From Arcuatula senhousia (taxonomy: Eukaryota > Mollusca > Bivalvia > Mytilida > Mytilidae), in the NCBI GenBank assembly GCA_963971305.1, contig OZ020307.1, positions 53,193,702 to 53,257,701 on the forward strand: 64,000 nt of DNA. Direction: 5' to 3'. The notes beneath the pieces are model-generated. The model saw nothing but the letters and a program-made list of their open reading frames with translations, was not told the origin of the DNA and did not search any database. The stretch's first letter is position 1; every line of letters starts with the position of its first letter. The position numbers and the translations under genes were made by a program. This document shows positions 1 to 12,500 of the stretch, piece after piece.

Positions 1-3000
1 TGTTAAATTCTGCTTTCATGACTTTTTCCTGAAAAACTAAGTCTTTCACTGAATGATCAAGCAAAATAAAGACTTTATAGATGTAAAGTCAGATTTATTG
101 AGACTTTGGTGCAAGAGCAATAATTAGGCATTTTAGAGTCGTGAGACTCCTTCCTGAAAAGTTGGGACTTTGGTGTAGATATTATTTTCTGTCATTTAAT
201 GTATAAGCAGCTAGTAAATTGCAAAGAAATAAAAAAAAAAATGATTGTCATTAATTTTGCCATTTACGAGGTTTATGTTGTCCAGTTTGATATATGAGAA
301 TGATTCTTTTCTTATGCCATAAATTTAATAAAACAATAATTTCTATTACTAATTTTATAAAATATCTGTCATTTAATGCCGATAAAATCAGAAATAAATA
401 TATTTTGAGGACCGGAGGCTGAAAAAATCAGGACAGGAAGGGAGGAGAATCTATTTATATTTTATATTGACCTAAATGGAAATGCAAAGCAATTTAAGTG
501 GGAGTTTTCCAGTTTTAATCTTACACATTCCCCCTACACCTCCCCCCCCTTTTTAAAAAACCTGCAAAATCTATAATATATAATGAATTAATATTTCATG
601 AATAAGACTTTTTATTCATTTATGAAAATGTATTTTTTATTTTGTATATTAAAGTTTTTACTTTTAAAAAAGATCAGACATTGAACATATATCATAGTTT
701 ATATTATGTACAATCATCAAAACAAACCATCATTTCCTGTGTAACCTATAACAAAAGGGAGAAATAGGGGTGTTCTGTATAATAATATGAAATCAATATT
801 GTAATAATATTTATTGTTTTTATTTTAACCATGAAATTGTTTTTTTTTTTCAATAAGGCTTGAAGATATATGTTTGTTGAAACATGGTTAATTGTGTAGT
901 TGAAAGAGCAATAAAATATTATTGTATATGTTAAACTGTGAATTCCCTTGAGGAACCTTACAGTATTTGAAAATCTCAGCTGGCGCCAACATTGGCCCAA
1001 TTCAAATCTGTTATAATCATGACCATTGTGCAATGACAGAATGTGGATTTTTAATGGATTATGAGGAAGATTAAACCACACATTTGCAGGAAGACATTAT
1101 GAACTTCTATAGAAATTATCTGTGAAACCATTTTTACACACAAACCTTAAATTTATGTGACATATATAAAGTGGAATGAAATAATAGACTCGTCATCATG
1201 AAAATGGAAAATTAACTTAAAGGCTCCTGCTCAGCAAAACTGGTAAGTTATTTTTTATTTCAAGCTTAAATTATATTATATCTAATTCATTTAATTATAA
1301 ATAATGTTTGTTTAGTATAGCTTTAAAAACTAAACTTCAGTGTAAAATTCTTCTATTTTCTTTGTAAACTTGTATTCAGATCAAAATTGAAACCAGATGT
1401 TTATGGCTCCCCTTATGTACTGCATGTAATGTGAAAGCAACTTGACCTTGACACGTATCCTTTCACACATAGATAACTAATTGATTTATCATGAAAGAAG
1501 TCATTAGGTTACAAACATTTTCAACAAGCATGACAAGTAACTAATTTAGCTAAAGCTAAAAGTAAACATTTTATTAATCATGTTAATTAATACAAAACAA
1601 TATGAGTTTAAAATATATTCATTAATCATATATTTTTTATTTTATTTTCCAGTATAATGACCTAAATTAAAATAGAGTAATTCAGAAGCAAAATGAATAA
1701 GAAGATGCTTTAGAAGAAAATTATAGGTTTGTGTTATTTTAATGATAATTAGCTAATTTAGTCTAAAAATTGTTTGATAATACCAATTAAAGTGGAAATG
1801 AGGTAAATGTCTAAGAGACAACAACCCAAAATGTATGCAAGATGACCAAAGGCTAGGTAAAGGTCTTCAATGAATGGTGGGAAAACCCCACACCTAGAGG
1901 TTTGCTGCAGTTGGTCCCAAATGTTAACAAAATGACCACATTTGTCAATGATGTTTGCACATACCATTATACAACCACAAAAATTGTTTGTCATTGTATG
2001 AAAAAATATGAATTTTAACATAGACTTAATTCAAAATGTTTTTGTTGTGACCAAAAAAAGACAATGAAACCTGAGAAAATAATTTTGTGTTACTATCATC
2101 AAATTGGTCAAATTTTCCAAATCATGATGATGAAACCATGCTAGTCAGTATAGATCATGCTATAAAATTGTTTTAAGGCATATTTGTTTTATGGAAATCA
2201 AAATTTTTTTTTTCAGAAGCATGGTACAAAATGAATCAGAAGTCTGCACCAGATAAGGAAGATTGGACAAAGGGAGTAACAGAAGCTGTTGGATATTCCA
2301 GGAAAGCCATTAAAAGGCCAAATAACTTGACATTATTTTTGTACTTTTTTTGAGAATTTCATCATGCACCTTAATTGCCTTGTAATAAACAATATTTAGT
2401 CTTCAAGGATGATTTGTTCTGATGCCAAGTTTCAAAGATCTTGTTTTTTTGTAATTCAGAAAATTACTTCGTGTCTTAACTCTAAGCTAAAACAAAATTG
2501 TGTCACTCAGATATTTTTTCTTTATATGGATTTTTTTTAACACAACCAGGCTTTCTTTCAAGTCTGGCTGGACTTTTCCAAAATTACTGCTGGATTTTTT
2601 TTTAAAATTTCAAAATTACAGCTGGACTTTTTACTAAGAGTCCAGCTGGAATTACAAGGATGCATACTAATGTGGAAGTCCAGCTGGACTTTAAAAAAAA
2701 TGTCCAGCTGGAATTTTTTTTTTTCCAGCTGTACTTTTTCAAATTCCAGCTGGACTTTTGAGCCGTACTCCTGCTAATTTAAATATTTCAAGCAGTTTTC
2801 CGTCTAAATTCGCCAAAAATCCGGCTGGAATCTCCATTTAACATAATGATTAAAAGTCCAGCTGAACTTTTTGAAAAGTACGGTTCAAAAATTACTGGTC
2901 TAGTACAGCTGGAGTACGTGTCCATTTTTTCGTACGGGGAAGGTTAATCCAGAAAAGCGCTTCACACGCAGTGAAATTTTGCTTATGTACATTTATCAAA

Positions 3001-3520
3001 ATCATTTTGATGTGTGGATCGTGTCTTTTTGGCACATATTCCATATTCTGTCATTTTTAAAATTTAAATGGAATGTGCGAAAATGAGAAACTGCAAAAAA
3101 AAGCCATTTTATTAAATTTCTAATTTTGTGGATTGCACTTGTTGCTAATAGGAATCATTTAAAAGAAAACTTTGTTGATTTCTTATTTTCGTGGTTAATT
3201 GTCATCCATGATAAGCATGAAATTTGGTACCGTATGAATAATTTTAAAACCACAATAGATTAACTTTAAGTGAGACTGGTTGGGGAGTTTAACCTCTTTA
3301 CTATACCTAGACATAGGTATGCAGCGATGTAAAACTGTGATTTAACAGTAATTTTATCTGTAAATACTATAAGATATGACATTCCACTGTAAAGTATTAA
3401 TGACTGACTGGGGAGTATAACGTCATGACTATACCAAGATATAGGACGGTAGTAAAAATCAAGAATTTATGACAGTATAAAGATAAATTCTTGTACATGT
3501 ATTATTAAATGAAAACTCAG
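1..3520. other. Intron of INTS1 copy L, mostly featureless
   Basis: AT-rich sequence without a convincing gene or complete transposon. From about 3050 to 3480 it is recognisably homologous to 57100-57740, the intron after exon R1. I looked for the expected counterpart of exon R2 left of 3 kb and did not find it. A cluster of CCAGCTGGA-type palindromes lies at 2550-2930. Confidence 0.5.
2550..2930. repeat. Cluster of TCCAGCTGGA-like palindromes
   Basis: About eleven spaced copies of CCAGCTGGACTTTT or close variants, in both orientations because the 10-mer core TCCAGCTGGA is its own reverse complement. Spacing is 20-90 bp with T/A-rich filler. No flanking duplication or family assignment is visible. 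Confidence 0.5.
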
Positions 3521-3954
3521 GGGTGATGTAATAGTTATTACATGAAACGGGGACATGTCAGTAAAAGATCACCCCAGACAGACGGACAAAAAAGGGTAAA
3601 ACTATACGGCTTATCCACATACATGGTCGGGCCATAAAAAACGTGCTTTGATAAACTAAAGAAAAGGAACAAAAGAGCTGAAAAAGTAGATCAGGGTCTT
3701 CCGAGGGATGATCTGTCTCAGATCAGCCATGTTAGAACAAAAGAGCTTGGATGTAAAAACTGTTTAGAAGATAGAATGTTCCATTACTGAATGAAAACTC
3801 AGGGGTTATAAACTGTTAATAAGATAGGACGTTCTATCATTGAGTGAAAAGTCAGGGTTGATTTACTGTTATAAGATCAAATGTTGCATTTCTGAGTAAA
3901 AACTTAGGGGTGATTAACTGTTTATAAGATAGAATGTTCCATTATTGAATAACA

Positions 3955-4927
3955 AGTGCGGCCACTAAAAGTATGTCTTGCCTGCTGGCACAATCACTAA
4001 AATCAACTACCTAAGCTTTCATTTCTTGATATAAACACAAAAAGTGTCTGTATACCCAATATCAGATGCCTAGCTATTATACTTTTCAAGCAATTCATTG
4101 TCCACACAAGTATTACAAAAAGTTCTGCCTGAAAAAAATACCTATGTTGAGAGTCACTGGAGCCTAAAAATGGGGTCATGGTCACATGGCATGGTGACAG
4201 TTTCATAGACCATAACCTCAACTGTCTGTATACCTGATATCAGATGCCTCAGCTACTATTCTTTTCCAGCAATTCATTGTCCAAAAAAGTCTTACAAAAA
4301 GGTTTATTGCCTGAAAAAAACCTAAGTTCACACAGTCACTGGAGCATGAAAACAGGTCAAGGTCAAATGGCATGGTGACAGTTGCATAGACAATAACCTG
4401 AACTATCTGTATACCAAATATCAGATGCCTAGCTATTATACTTTTTTAGCAATTCATCGTCCACAAAAGTCTTACAAAAGAGTCTAAGTCCTTAAAAAAC
4501 ACCTAAGTTCACAGAGTAACTGGAGCGTGAAAATGGGGTCAGGGTCACACGGCATGTTGACAGTTGCGTAGACTATAATCTGAATTGTCTGTATACCTAA
4601 TATCAGATGCCTAGCTACTATACTTTTCCAGCAATTCATCGTCCACAAAAAGCTTACAAAAAAGTTTATGGCCTGAAAAAAACGTAAGTTCACAGAGTCA
4701 CTGGAGCGTGATAACAGGGACAGGGTCACACGGCATGGTGACAGTTGCATAGACCATAACCTGAACTATCTGTATACCAAATATAAGATGCCTAGCTAGT
4801 ACACTTTTCCAGCAATTTATTGTCCTCAAAAGTCTTACAAAAAAGTTTACGCCGCTGCTGTTGCCGTCGCGGGAAAGTAATACCTATGTCTCGCTTTCAG
4901 CGACTATTCATCGCAGGCGAGACAAAA
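3955..4927 (+). mobile_element. Pearl/HINE-like element, GTCTCGCCTGC type
   Basis: Begins ACAAGTGCGGCCAC, then sub-terminal GTCTTGCCTGC, and ends GCAGGCGAGACAAAAA, so the sub-termini form an inverted repeat. The core holds about four copies of a ~180 bp monomer (marker: CACAGAGTCACTGGAGC). It encodes nothing credible. It resembles bivalve non-autonomous elements with ~160 bp core repeats (pearl/HINE); this affiliation is inference. Confidence 0.6.
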
Positions 4928-5350
4928 ATTAGGGGTGATTAACTGCCTGTAAGATAGGATGTTTCATTACTAAATAACAACTAAGGGATGATAAACTGTT
5001 TATACGATAGAATGTTCCCCTATTAAGTGAAAACTCAGGGTGATTAACTGTTTATAAGAATGTTCCATTATTGAATGAAAATTCAGGGGTGATTAACTGT
5101 TTATAAGAATTTCAAAGAAGTTCTATTATTGAATAAAAATAAGGGGTGATTAACTGTTTATAAGATGAGATGTTCCATTACTTGGTAAACACTCAGGGGT
5201 TATAAAATGTTTATTTGATAGAATGTACCATTATTGAACAAAAAATCAGGGGTGATTAACAGTTTATACAATTAAGAATGTTCCATTTTTGAATTTTTAC
5301 AATTTTAAATGTTAAAGATAGAATGTTCCACTAATGATTGAAAACTCTTC
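4927..5350 (+). repeat. Tandem array, ~58 bp unit (ATGTTCCATTATTGA)
   Basis: Seven or so diverged units with the pattern GATAGAATGTTCCATTATTGA, then a short spacer, then AGGGGTGATTAACTGTTTATAA. Related units occur at 3770-3960, and a matching array lies at 58340-58990 in the homologous intron of copy R. Confidence 0.7.
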
Positions 5351-5384
5351 GAAGAATAACTGTGTTTTCAGTAATAGTTATTAC

Positions 5385-5895
5385 ATGAGGATGCATTGTG
5401 TCAGTAAAAGATCACTTCGACGGCCGGAGGGGTGATCTTACTGACACACCAATTCCAAATGTAATAACTATTTTACATCCCAGCCTTCAAAATATGTCAT
5501 GTAAAATTTTAATACAAACATTAGAATACATTCTGTGCATTTAGAATAAAAAAGCAAACATTTTTTATAATATATAAAATAAACTATCCTTATTGGACCC
5601 CTTCAATATTCTTTATGTACAATTTCTTAGCGTGAAGTTTCCATCGGATTCGTGGCCCAATGGATATTAAGGTAGTCTTGAAACGGAGAGAACCAATGTT
5701 CAAACCCCAGTGGAAACAATTTTATTTTTCAATCTTCAAAAAAAACTTTGTTGTTGATTTTATAATTTTCCTATGTTCAACTTATTGAACATTTCTCAAA
5801 AAACATGCTTTGAAAAACAAAAGAAAAGGAACAATAGAGTTGAACAGGGTATTCCGAGGGATGATCTTGCTCAGATCAGAAGAGCTGGGATGTAA
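5385..5895. mobile_element. tRNA-derived SINE-like unit between inverted GTAATAGTTATTACAT ends
   Basis: At about 5655-5712 the sequence has a Pol III A box (TGGCCCAATGG) and, about 35 nt on, a B-box-like GTTCAAACC, in tRNA-like spacing. Upstream a hairpin repeats AGTAATAGTTATTACAT in inverse around 5390-5470. A fragment of the same repeat (both ends, no tRNA-like head) lies at 3520-3760. This could be a SINE inserted in another element; I cannot tell the borders. Confidence 0.4.
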
Positions 5896-5944
5896 TCAAT
5901 TAGAGATTTTTATTTTTCAGTTTATCCCATATTTCCAATTTATA

Positions 5945-6439
5945 CTTACACTTGGAAGGACCATAAATCAGTAGAATAATCATAGCATGGACCACTATTA
6001 AAGATATGCATGGTTACAGAATCACCTGCTATTTACTTTATCTAAGTTTTTGTTAAATACAGGTATACATACATTTAGGAGGGCCGTAGGTCAATAGAAT
6101 GATCATAGCATGGACCACGAAGATTTGCATCATTATAGCAAAAACATTCCATAGCAGTTATATAGTCATCATGTTTATGAAGTGCAGGTATACATACATT
6201 TAGGAGGGATGTAGGTCAGTAAAATAATCATAGCATGGACTACTATTAAAGATATGCATGGTTACAGAATAACCAGGTATTGAGTTTATTTAAGGTTTTG
6301 TTGAATACAGGTATACATACATTTAGGAGGGCCGTAGGTCAGAAGAATGATCATAGCATGGACCACTAAGATATGCATGGTTTCAGAATCACCTGCTATT
6401 TACTTTATTTAAGGTTTTGTTAAATACAGGTATACATAC
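5945..6439 (-). repeat. Tandem array seeded by the 3' end and donor of INTS1 exon L10
   Basis: Four extra copies of a ~120 bp unit, each with about 70 nt of exon L10 3' sequence, usually the GTATGT donor (intron starts near 6072, 6197 and 6320), and ~50 nt of intron. The leftmost copy has lost its donor. A homologous array is present after exon R1. Confidence 0.88.
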
Positions 6440-6551
6440 ATTTAGGAGGGCCGTAGGTCAATAGAATAATCATAGCATGGACCACTAAGATATGCATGGT
6501 AGCTGAGTCACCACCATTCCATTGTAGCAAGATCTGATCTTGTGTGTTGGA
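6440..6551 (-). CDS. INTS1: INTS1 copy L exon L10
   Basis: 112 bp, phase 0 in and 1 out, 37 codons with HILVVHAMIILLTYGPP. Acceptor TTTTTCAG, donor GTATGT. It is the counterpart of R1. The next exon expected from R2 is not found between here and position 1. Confidence 0.9.
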
Positions 6552-9500
6552 CTGAAAAAGAAAAGATCCCATGTATATATATAAAGGTCAAAGTTTATTG
6601 TGATTGATTGTGTATGATTGATTAAATCAAAGCTTTTTCAAATAACATGGATTTTTCACTCTGTTTAATCCAGCCTAAAACTTTGTACAAGACAACAATG
6701 TCCAGATTTTGTTTAACAGGAAAGAGGTAAGAAACTTACCTTAAGGTTCATCAGGACTGTTAGAATTTTTTTCCAGAAAATATAAGTATATGTAATATTG
6801 TCCTTTTAATGTTGTTGGTTGTGTCACATACACTTATTCCACGTCTCTTTATCGTCTACTTGTTATGACTCATAAGTGTTTACTTTTTCACAAAAAGATT
6901 TTTAATGAAAATTGCTTAATTGCAAAGGTAATCCTAGCTAAATTTTGAAGGTTAACTTGAGTTGCAATAGATCAATGTTTAGGCTTAAATATTATATTAC
7001 AAAAACCATCAAAAGGATCATAAGGGGTGCAAAATAAAAACAAGAGCCTGACTCTATACCACCAGCTTAAATCTTAAATTCATATCAACATACCCATGAA
7101 TATCCCTCCTTCTGTGGTTCCTTAGCCTTCTTCAGATAGGTATTGTACAGCATGATCAGAGATTTGAGGGTTTCATGCATCTCTGTAGAATTTTCTCGTC
7201 CTTCCTCCGGTAAGATGTGGCTTACGATTGTATTCCTCTCCACAATTAACTGAGCCATGTCCTAAAAGATGGAAAAAATTAAAATATTACAACTAGTTAC
7301 ATGGATCTCTGTATAATATTCTGGTCTTCCCTCTTGTAAGATGTGGTTATGATGGTATTTCTCCTACACCAAATTAGGCATGTCCTAGAAGAAAGAAGAT
7401 TAAAATATTGTATATTAAGTGAGTAGTTTTAGGAAATTGCAGATTTTGGTATTTGTATCCAAAAGGTGAGTGTTTAATTTTAATGGCCTTACTTTCCTTG
7501 AAGAGGCATAAAAATGGTTGGTCACATTGGCGGCTTCCAGCGGCTTTAAAATTCTAATGTGGAATTTAAATTGCCATTGATTTATGTAAGGTGTCTCAAG
7601 TAATCTTATTCCACATCTTAATATCTCCTGTGAGTCATACTTATTGAAATCCTTACCAGAACCACTTCATCTAACTGCTGTAGAGTGAGATCATGTGACT
7701 GAGTGGACTAAATACTTACCAGAAACACTTCATTTAACTGCTGTAGAGTGAGATCGTGTGACTGAGTGGACTAAATACTTAACAGAACCACTTCATCTAA
7801 CTGCTTGAGAGTGAGATCATGTGACTGAGTGGACTTAATACTTACCAGAACCACTTCATCTAACTGCTGTAGAGTGAGATCATGTGACTGAGTGGACTTA
7901 ATACTTACCAGAACCACTTCATCTAACTGCTGTAGAGTGAGATCATGTGACTGAGTGGACTTAATACTTACCAGAACCACTTCATCTAACTGCTGTAGAT
8001 TGAGATCATGTGACTGAGTGGACTAAGTACTTAACAGAACCACCGTATCTAACTGCTGTAAAGTGAGATCATGTGACTGAGTGGACTAAATACTTACCAG
8101 AACCACTTTATCTTACTGCTGTAGAGCAAGATCATGTGACTGAGTGGACTAAATACTTACCAGAACCACTTCATCTTACTGCTGTAGAGCAAGATCATGT
8201 GACTGAGTGGACTTTATACTTACCAGAACCACTTCATCTAACTGCTGTAGATTGAGATCATGTGACTCAGTGGACTTAATACTTACCAGAACCACTTCAT
8301 CTAACTGCTGTAGATTGAGATCATGTGACTGAGTGGACTAAGTACTTAACAAAACCACTTCATCTAACTGCTGTAAAGTGAGATCATGTGACTGAGTGGA
8401 CTAAATATTTACCAGAACCACTTCATCTTACTGCTGTAGAGCAAGATCATGTGACTGAGTGGACTAAATACTTACCAGAACCACTTCATCTAACTGCTGT
8501 AGAGTGAGATCATGTGACTGAGTGGACTAAATACTTACCAGAACCACTTCATCTAACTGCTGTATTGTGAGATCATGTGACTGAGTGGACAGAAACATGA
8601 TGTAGGAACTGATAACTGATGGGTCTGTCTCTATCTGACATGCCTGAAAAAATAATACACATACATAAGAAAATTGTCTATATTCTAAAGACAAGAGGCC
8701 CCCAGGAGCCTGAATTGCTCACCTGACTTAAATGCCTGAATTTTAAGCTTTGAGGTAAAAACCACTTCTTTTACATTATAAGGGTCATAGTTATATGACA
8801 ACTTTAGTTCAACTAATGTATTGAAGTGTAAAGTCCAATAAGCTGACGATTTCAGAAATTAAAAGCTCTTTATTATTTTCTACATCTACAATATGCCCTC
8901 TACAAGGCATAAACAGTAATTTTCATGTTTAATTGACCATTATTCCTACTTCCATATAATAATTATTTGTAGGGATTAACTAACTTTAAAATTACAGTGC
9001 ACAATACAATTTGAAGGCTGTGGAAATACATCAATTCTGATGTTCTAAGGAGAATAACTCATGAAAGTTAAGGACCTACATCTTTGACCATTTACAAATT
9101 TTGTAGATCTGCAAGTGCTTAACAGTATGCAATTCAAATTTCTTATTAACTATCTTATATAGTTTTCAAGATCTTCAGCTAAATAACCTCAAAGTAAAGA
9201 AAAAAAAATCAAGAAAGCTAGAGGACAACAACTCCTCAATTCTTAAATTATCAAGGCATCTTGAGATGATGAACATTTTGCACCTCGTCAGAAATTTGAT
9301 ATACCAAGTTTGATTGTAATTGAACTTACGGTGTCGGAGAACTTAACAGTTTTCATAACAATAAGGAAAGGCTGTAGAAAAAAAGTTTTAAGATTCTATG
9401 GGGAATAACTCCTTAAAACTTTGGGTCCAACAACTTTGACTCTGTTACATGTTTTGTAGATCTGGATGTGATGAACAATATGCAACTAAAATTTATCAAA

Positions 9501-12500
9501 TATCTTTTATTTTTTCAAGATATTAAACTTCAAAAGTGCAACACATGGAGAAAAAATATAGGGAAAAGGGCAATAACTCCTAAATGGGTAGTTTTTCTTC
9601 AAAGTTTCTGTACAGGTAAATTTTGAGGTGCTGTGTAATTTTACCCACAAAGAAGAAATGTTGATGTCTGCAACATGTTTGGAGTTATTTGCATAAAACT
9701 ACAATTTACCCCTACGTTCTATTTTTAGAAATGGCGGCCATATTGTTTTACAAATAAAAATCCCAATGAAAAATTTGTACCACCCATGCCAATAAACAAT
9801 TGTAATAAGTTTGGTGCCAGAGGAGTAAACATTCGAAAAAGTTTACTGACAAAGGGTGCCAAGTAATAGCAATAGCTCACCTGACCCACTCACCTGACAC
9901 TTTGGGTCAGGTGAGCTGATTTTAGGGGAGTGAAACAATAAAAAAATAAAATCTTTCTTTCATTCAAACTCTTGTAGAAAAGACAGTAATTGATGTAAAA
10001 ATCTTCGTAATCATGACACAGTTTTTAAGCTTTTGATATTTTATACTATATACTAAAATTCAAATACTAAAATGTTGTAAATGTGTTTCATGTAACATAG
10101 CAATATATTTATAAATGCAAACATGATATATTGCATCATGTTATAATTCCTCAACTGTTCTCATTCTTTATTGTAAACAGAATTTAAATGCAGTTTTTAA
10201 CTTCTATTAAATATATAAAAAATATTACTGAATGAAATGTAATGGCATATGCACTGACTATAAAACTTAAGTTCAACTATCTTATAGAGTGTTAACAATA
10301 GAGCATATATTAAATAAAAAAGATTGTAATTGCTCATAGAATCCGAATACAATTTTTAAATCTCAATCATTAACGTTCAATAAACTGAATGGACTGTAAT
10401 AAAATACAATGACAATTTAACAACCGTACTTTGTCAAAGTTACGATTAGATCATTCTCTAAAACTGTGCATTCATTGAAACATTGAGATCTCTTTAAATA
10501 TTTTTCATTAAATTTATTCTAAAGAGACGGTATATGGTCGTGTAACACTAGAACTTCCTTATCAACTTGTTGTCAATACACAAAGTGTAAACATTACCAA
10601 AACAAAATTACAACGTTCCACGCAACTGTACTTGAATGAATAATGCAATTAAAAATATAATTGTTCATACGGACTTACATGTATGCCAAAAAATACTGCC
10701 AACATACAAATTTTGAATTATAAGGTAAATAATTTTTATCTTGGGTTTATTTGTTTTATAATTCTAGTAATAATTCTGTCATTTCAATAAAATGATATTT
10801 AATTTATTAGATATTATCTGTTAAATGTCAATAATACAACAAAGAAGCAAACTTTAACTTGAATCAAGGATCAATTATTTGTAAAATCAAATCAAATAAA
10901 TTCAAAGTAAAAAAAAAATTCAAGTTGTTTTTATTTATGTATCTAAATAGTTTGAAAATGAAATAGACCTTCTATAGCAGATCTAAACAAGAGGCTCCCA
11001 GGAGCCTGAATCGCTCACCTGGTTTTGATGTCAACCCTATGAAGACTTTTGTATAGCTAAATAAGCTGAATGTTTAAGCATGAAAAAGCTTTTCTCTATC
11101 TGCAATATTTTTCATTCTAGATAATCAAAAAACACTGGTATTCAACTTTTAAGGGGCTGTAACCCCTATAAGGGGTTATCAGACAACTTCAACCCTATGG
11201 AGACTTTAGTAGAGCTAAATGAGCTAAACATTTAAGCAAGCAATAGCTTTTCTCTATCTGCAATAGTTTTCATTTTATCAGCCAAAAACACTATTTTTGC
11301 CTTTAAGGGGCTGTTACCCCTATAAGGGGTCGTCTGACAACTTTGACCCTATGAAGACTTTTGTAAAGCTAAATGAGCTGAACATCTAAGCAAGCAACAG
11401 CTTTTCTCTATCTGCAATAGTTTTCATTCTATAGGCAAAAAACACTATTTTTTGCCTTTAAGGGGCTTTAACCCCTATAAAGGGTCATATGACAACTTCC
11501 ACCCCATGGAGACTTTTGTAGAGCTAAATGAGCTGAACATTTTAAGCAAGCAACAGCTTTTCTCTATCTACAATAGTTTTCATTCTATTAGGGCAAAAAC
11601 ATACAAAAATGCTATTTTTCAACTTTAAGGGGCTGTAACCCCTATAAGGGATCATCTGACAACTTTGACTTTATGGAGACTTTTGTAGAGCTAAATGAGC
11701 TGAACATTTAAGCAAGCAACAGCTTTTCTCTATTTGCAATAGTTTTCTTTCTATAGGCCAAAAACACTATTTTTTGCCTTTAAGGGACTGTAACCCCTAT
11801 ATGGGGTCATCTGACAACTTCGACCCTATGAAGACTTTTGTAGAGCTTAATGAGCTGAACATTTAAGCAAGCAACAGCTTTTCTCTATTTGCAATAGTTT
11901 TCTTTCTATAGGCCAAAAACACTATTTTTTGCCTTTAAGGGACTGTAACCCCTATATGGGGTCATCTGACAACTTCGACCCTATGAAGACTTTTGTAGAG
12001 CTTAATGAGCTGAACATTTAAGCAAGCAACAGCTTTTCTCTATTTACAATAGTTTTCATTCTATAGGCCAAAAACATGCAAAAACGCTATTTTTCACCTT
12101 TAAAGGGCTGTAACTCCTATAAGGGATCATCTGACAACTTTGACCAGATGGAGACTTTTGAAGAACTTTTGATGCTGAAGCAGTAGGGTGGCAACAGATT
12201 TCATCTATCTCTTATACTTTTTGATTAACAAGCCAAAAATAGTAGTCTGACCCCCCTGATCTATTTTTAGTAACGGTGGCCATGTTTTTTGACATATCGA
12301 AAATCGAAACACAAGTTTGGTGCAGGACACCCTAAGGATCATTCGTACCAAGTTTCATTAAATTCTGTTCAGTAGTTTCAGAGGAGAGAAAATTTTTGAA
12401 CAAGAGTTAACACTAAAGTATGTCTCGCCTGCTGGCACCATCAGAAACAATTATTCTTTCTTACTTCCACTATATTTTGAATTTACATGGATTTTCAGTT

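Noticed and set aside
746..2021. Minus-strand frames of 87-111 codons near the left end
   Set aside because: Low-complexity AT-rich translations with no family resemblance or splice context.
1..3000. Search for the counterpart of exon R2 in copy L
   Set aside because: No sequence resembling LLLPDWLKLRMIRS is seen on the minus strand; the homologous intron fades out near 3 kb.
7771..8255. Repeated frames VSIKSTQSHDLTLQQLDEVV and the opposite-strand frames
   Set aside because: Products of the 63-bp array after exon L8; only the first unit belongs to an exon.
7650..8600. Regular direct repeats considered as a CRISPR-like array
   Set aside because: Eukaryotic gene context, no unique spacers; units are contiguous exon-border copies.
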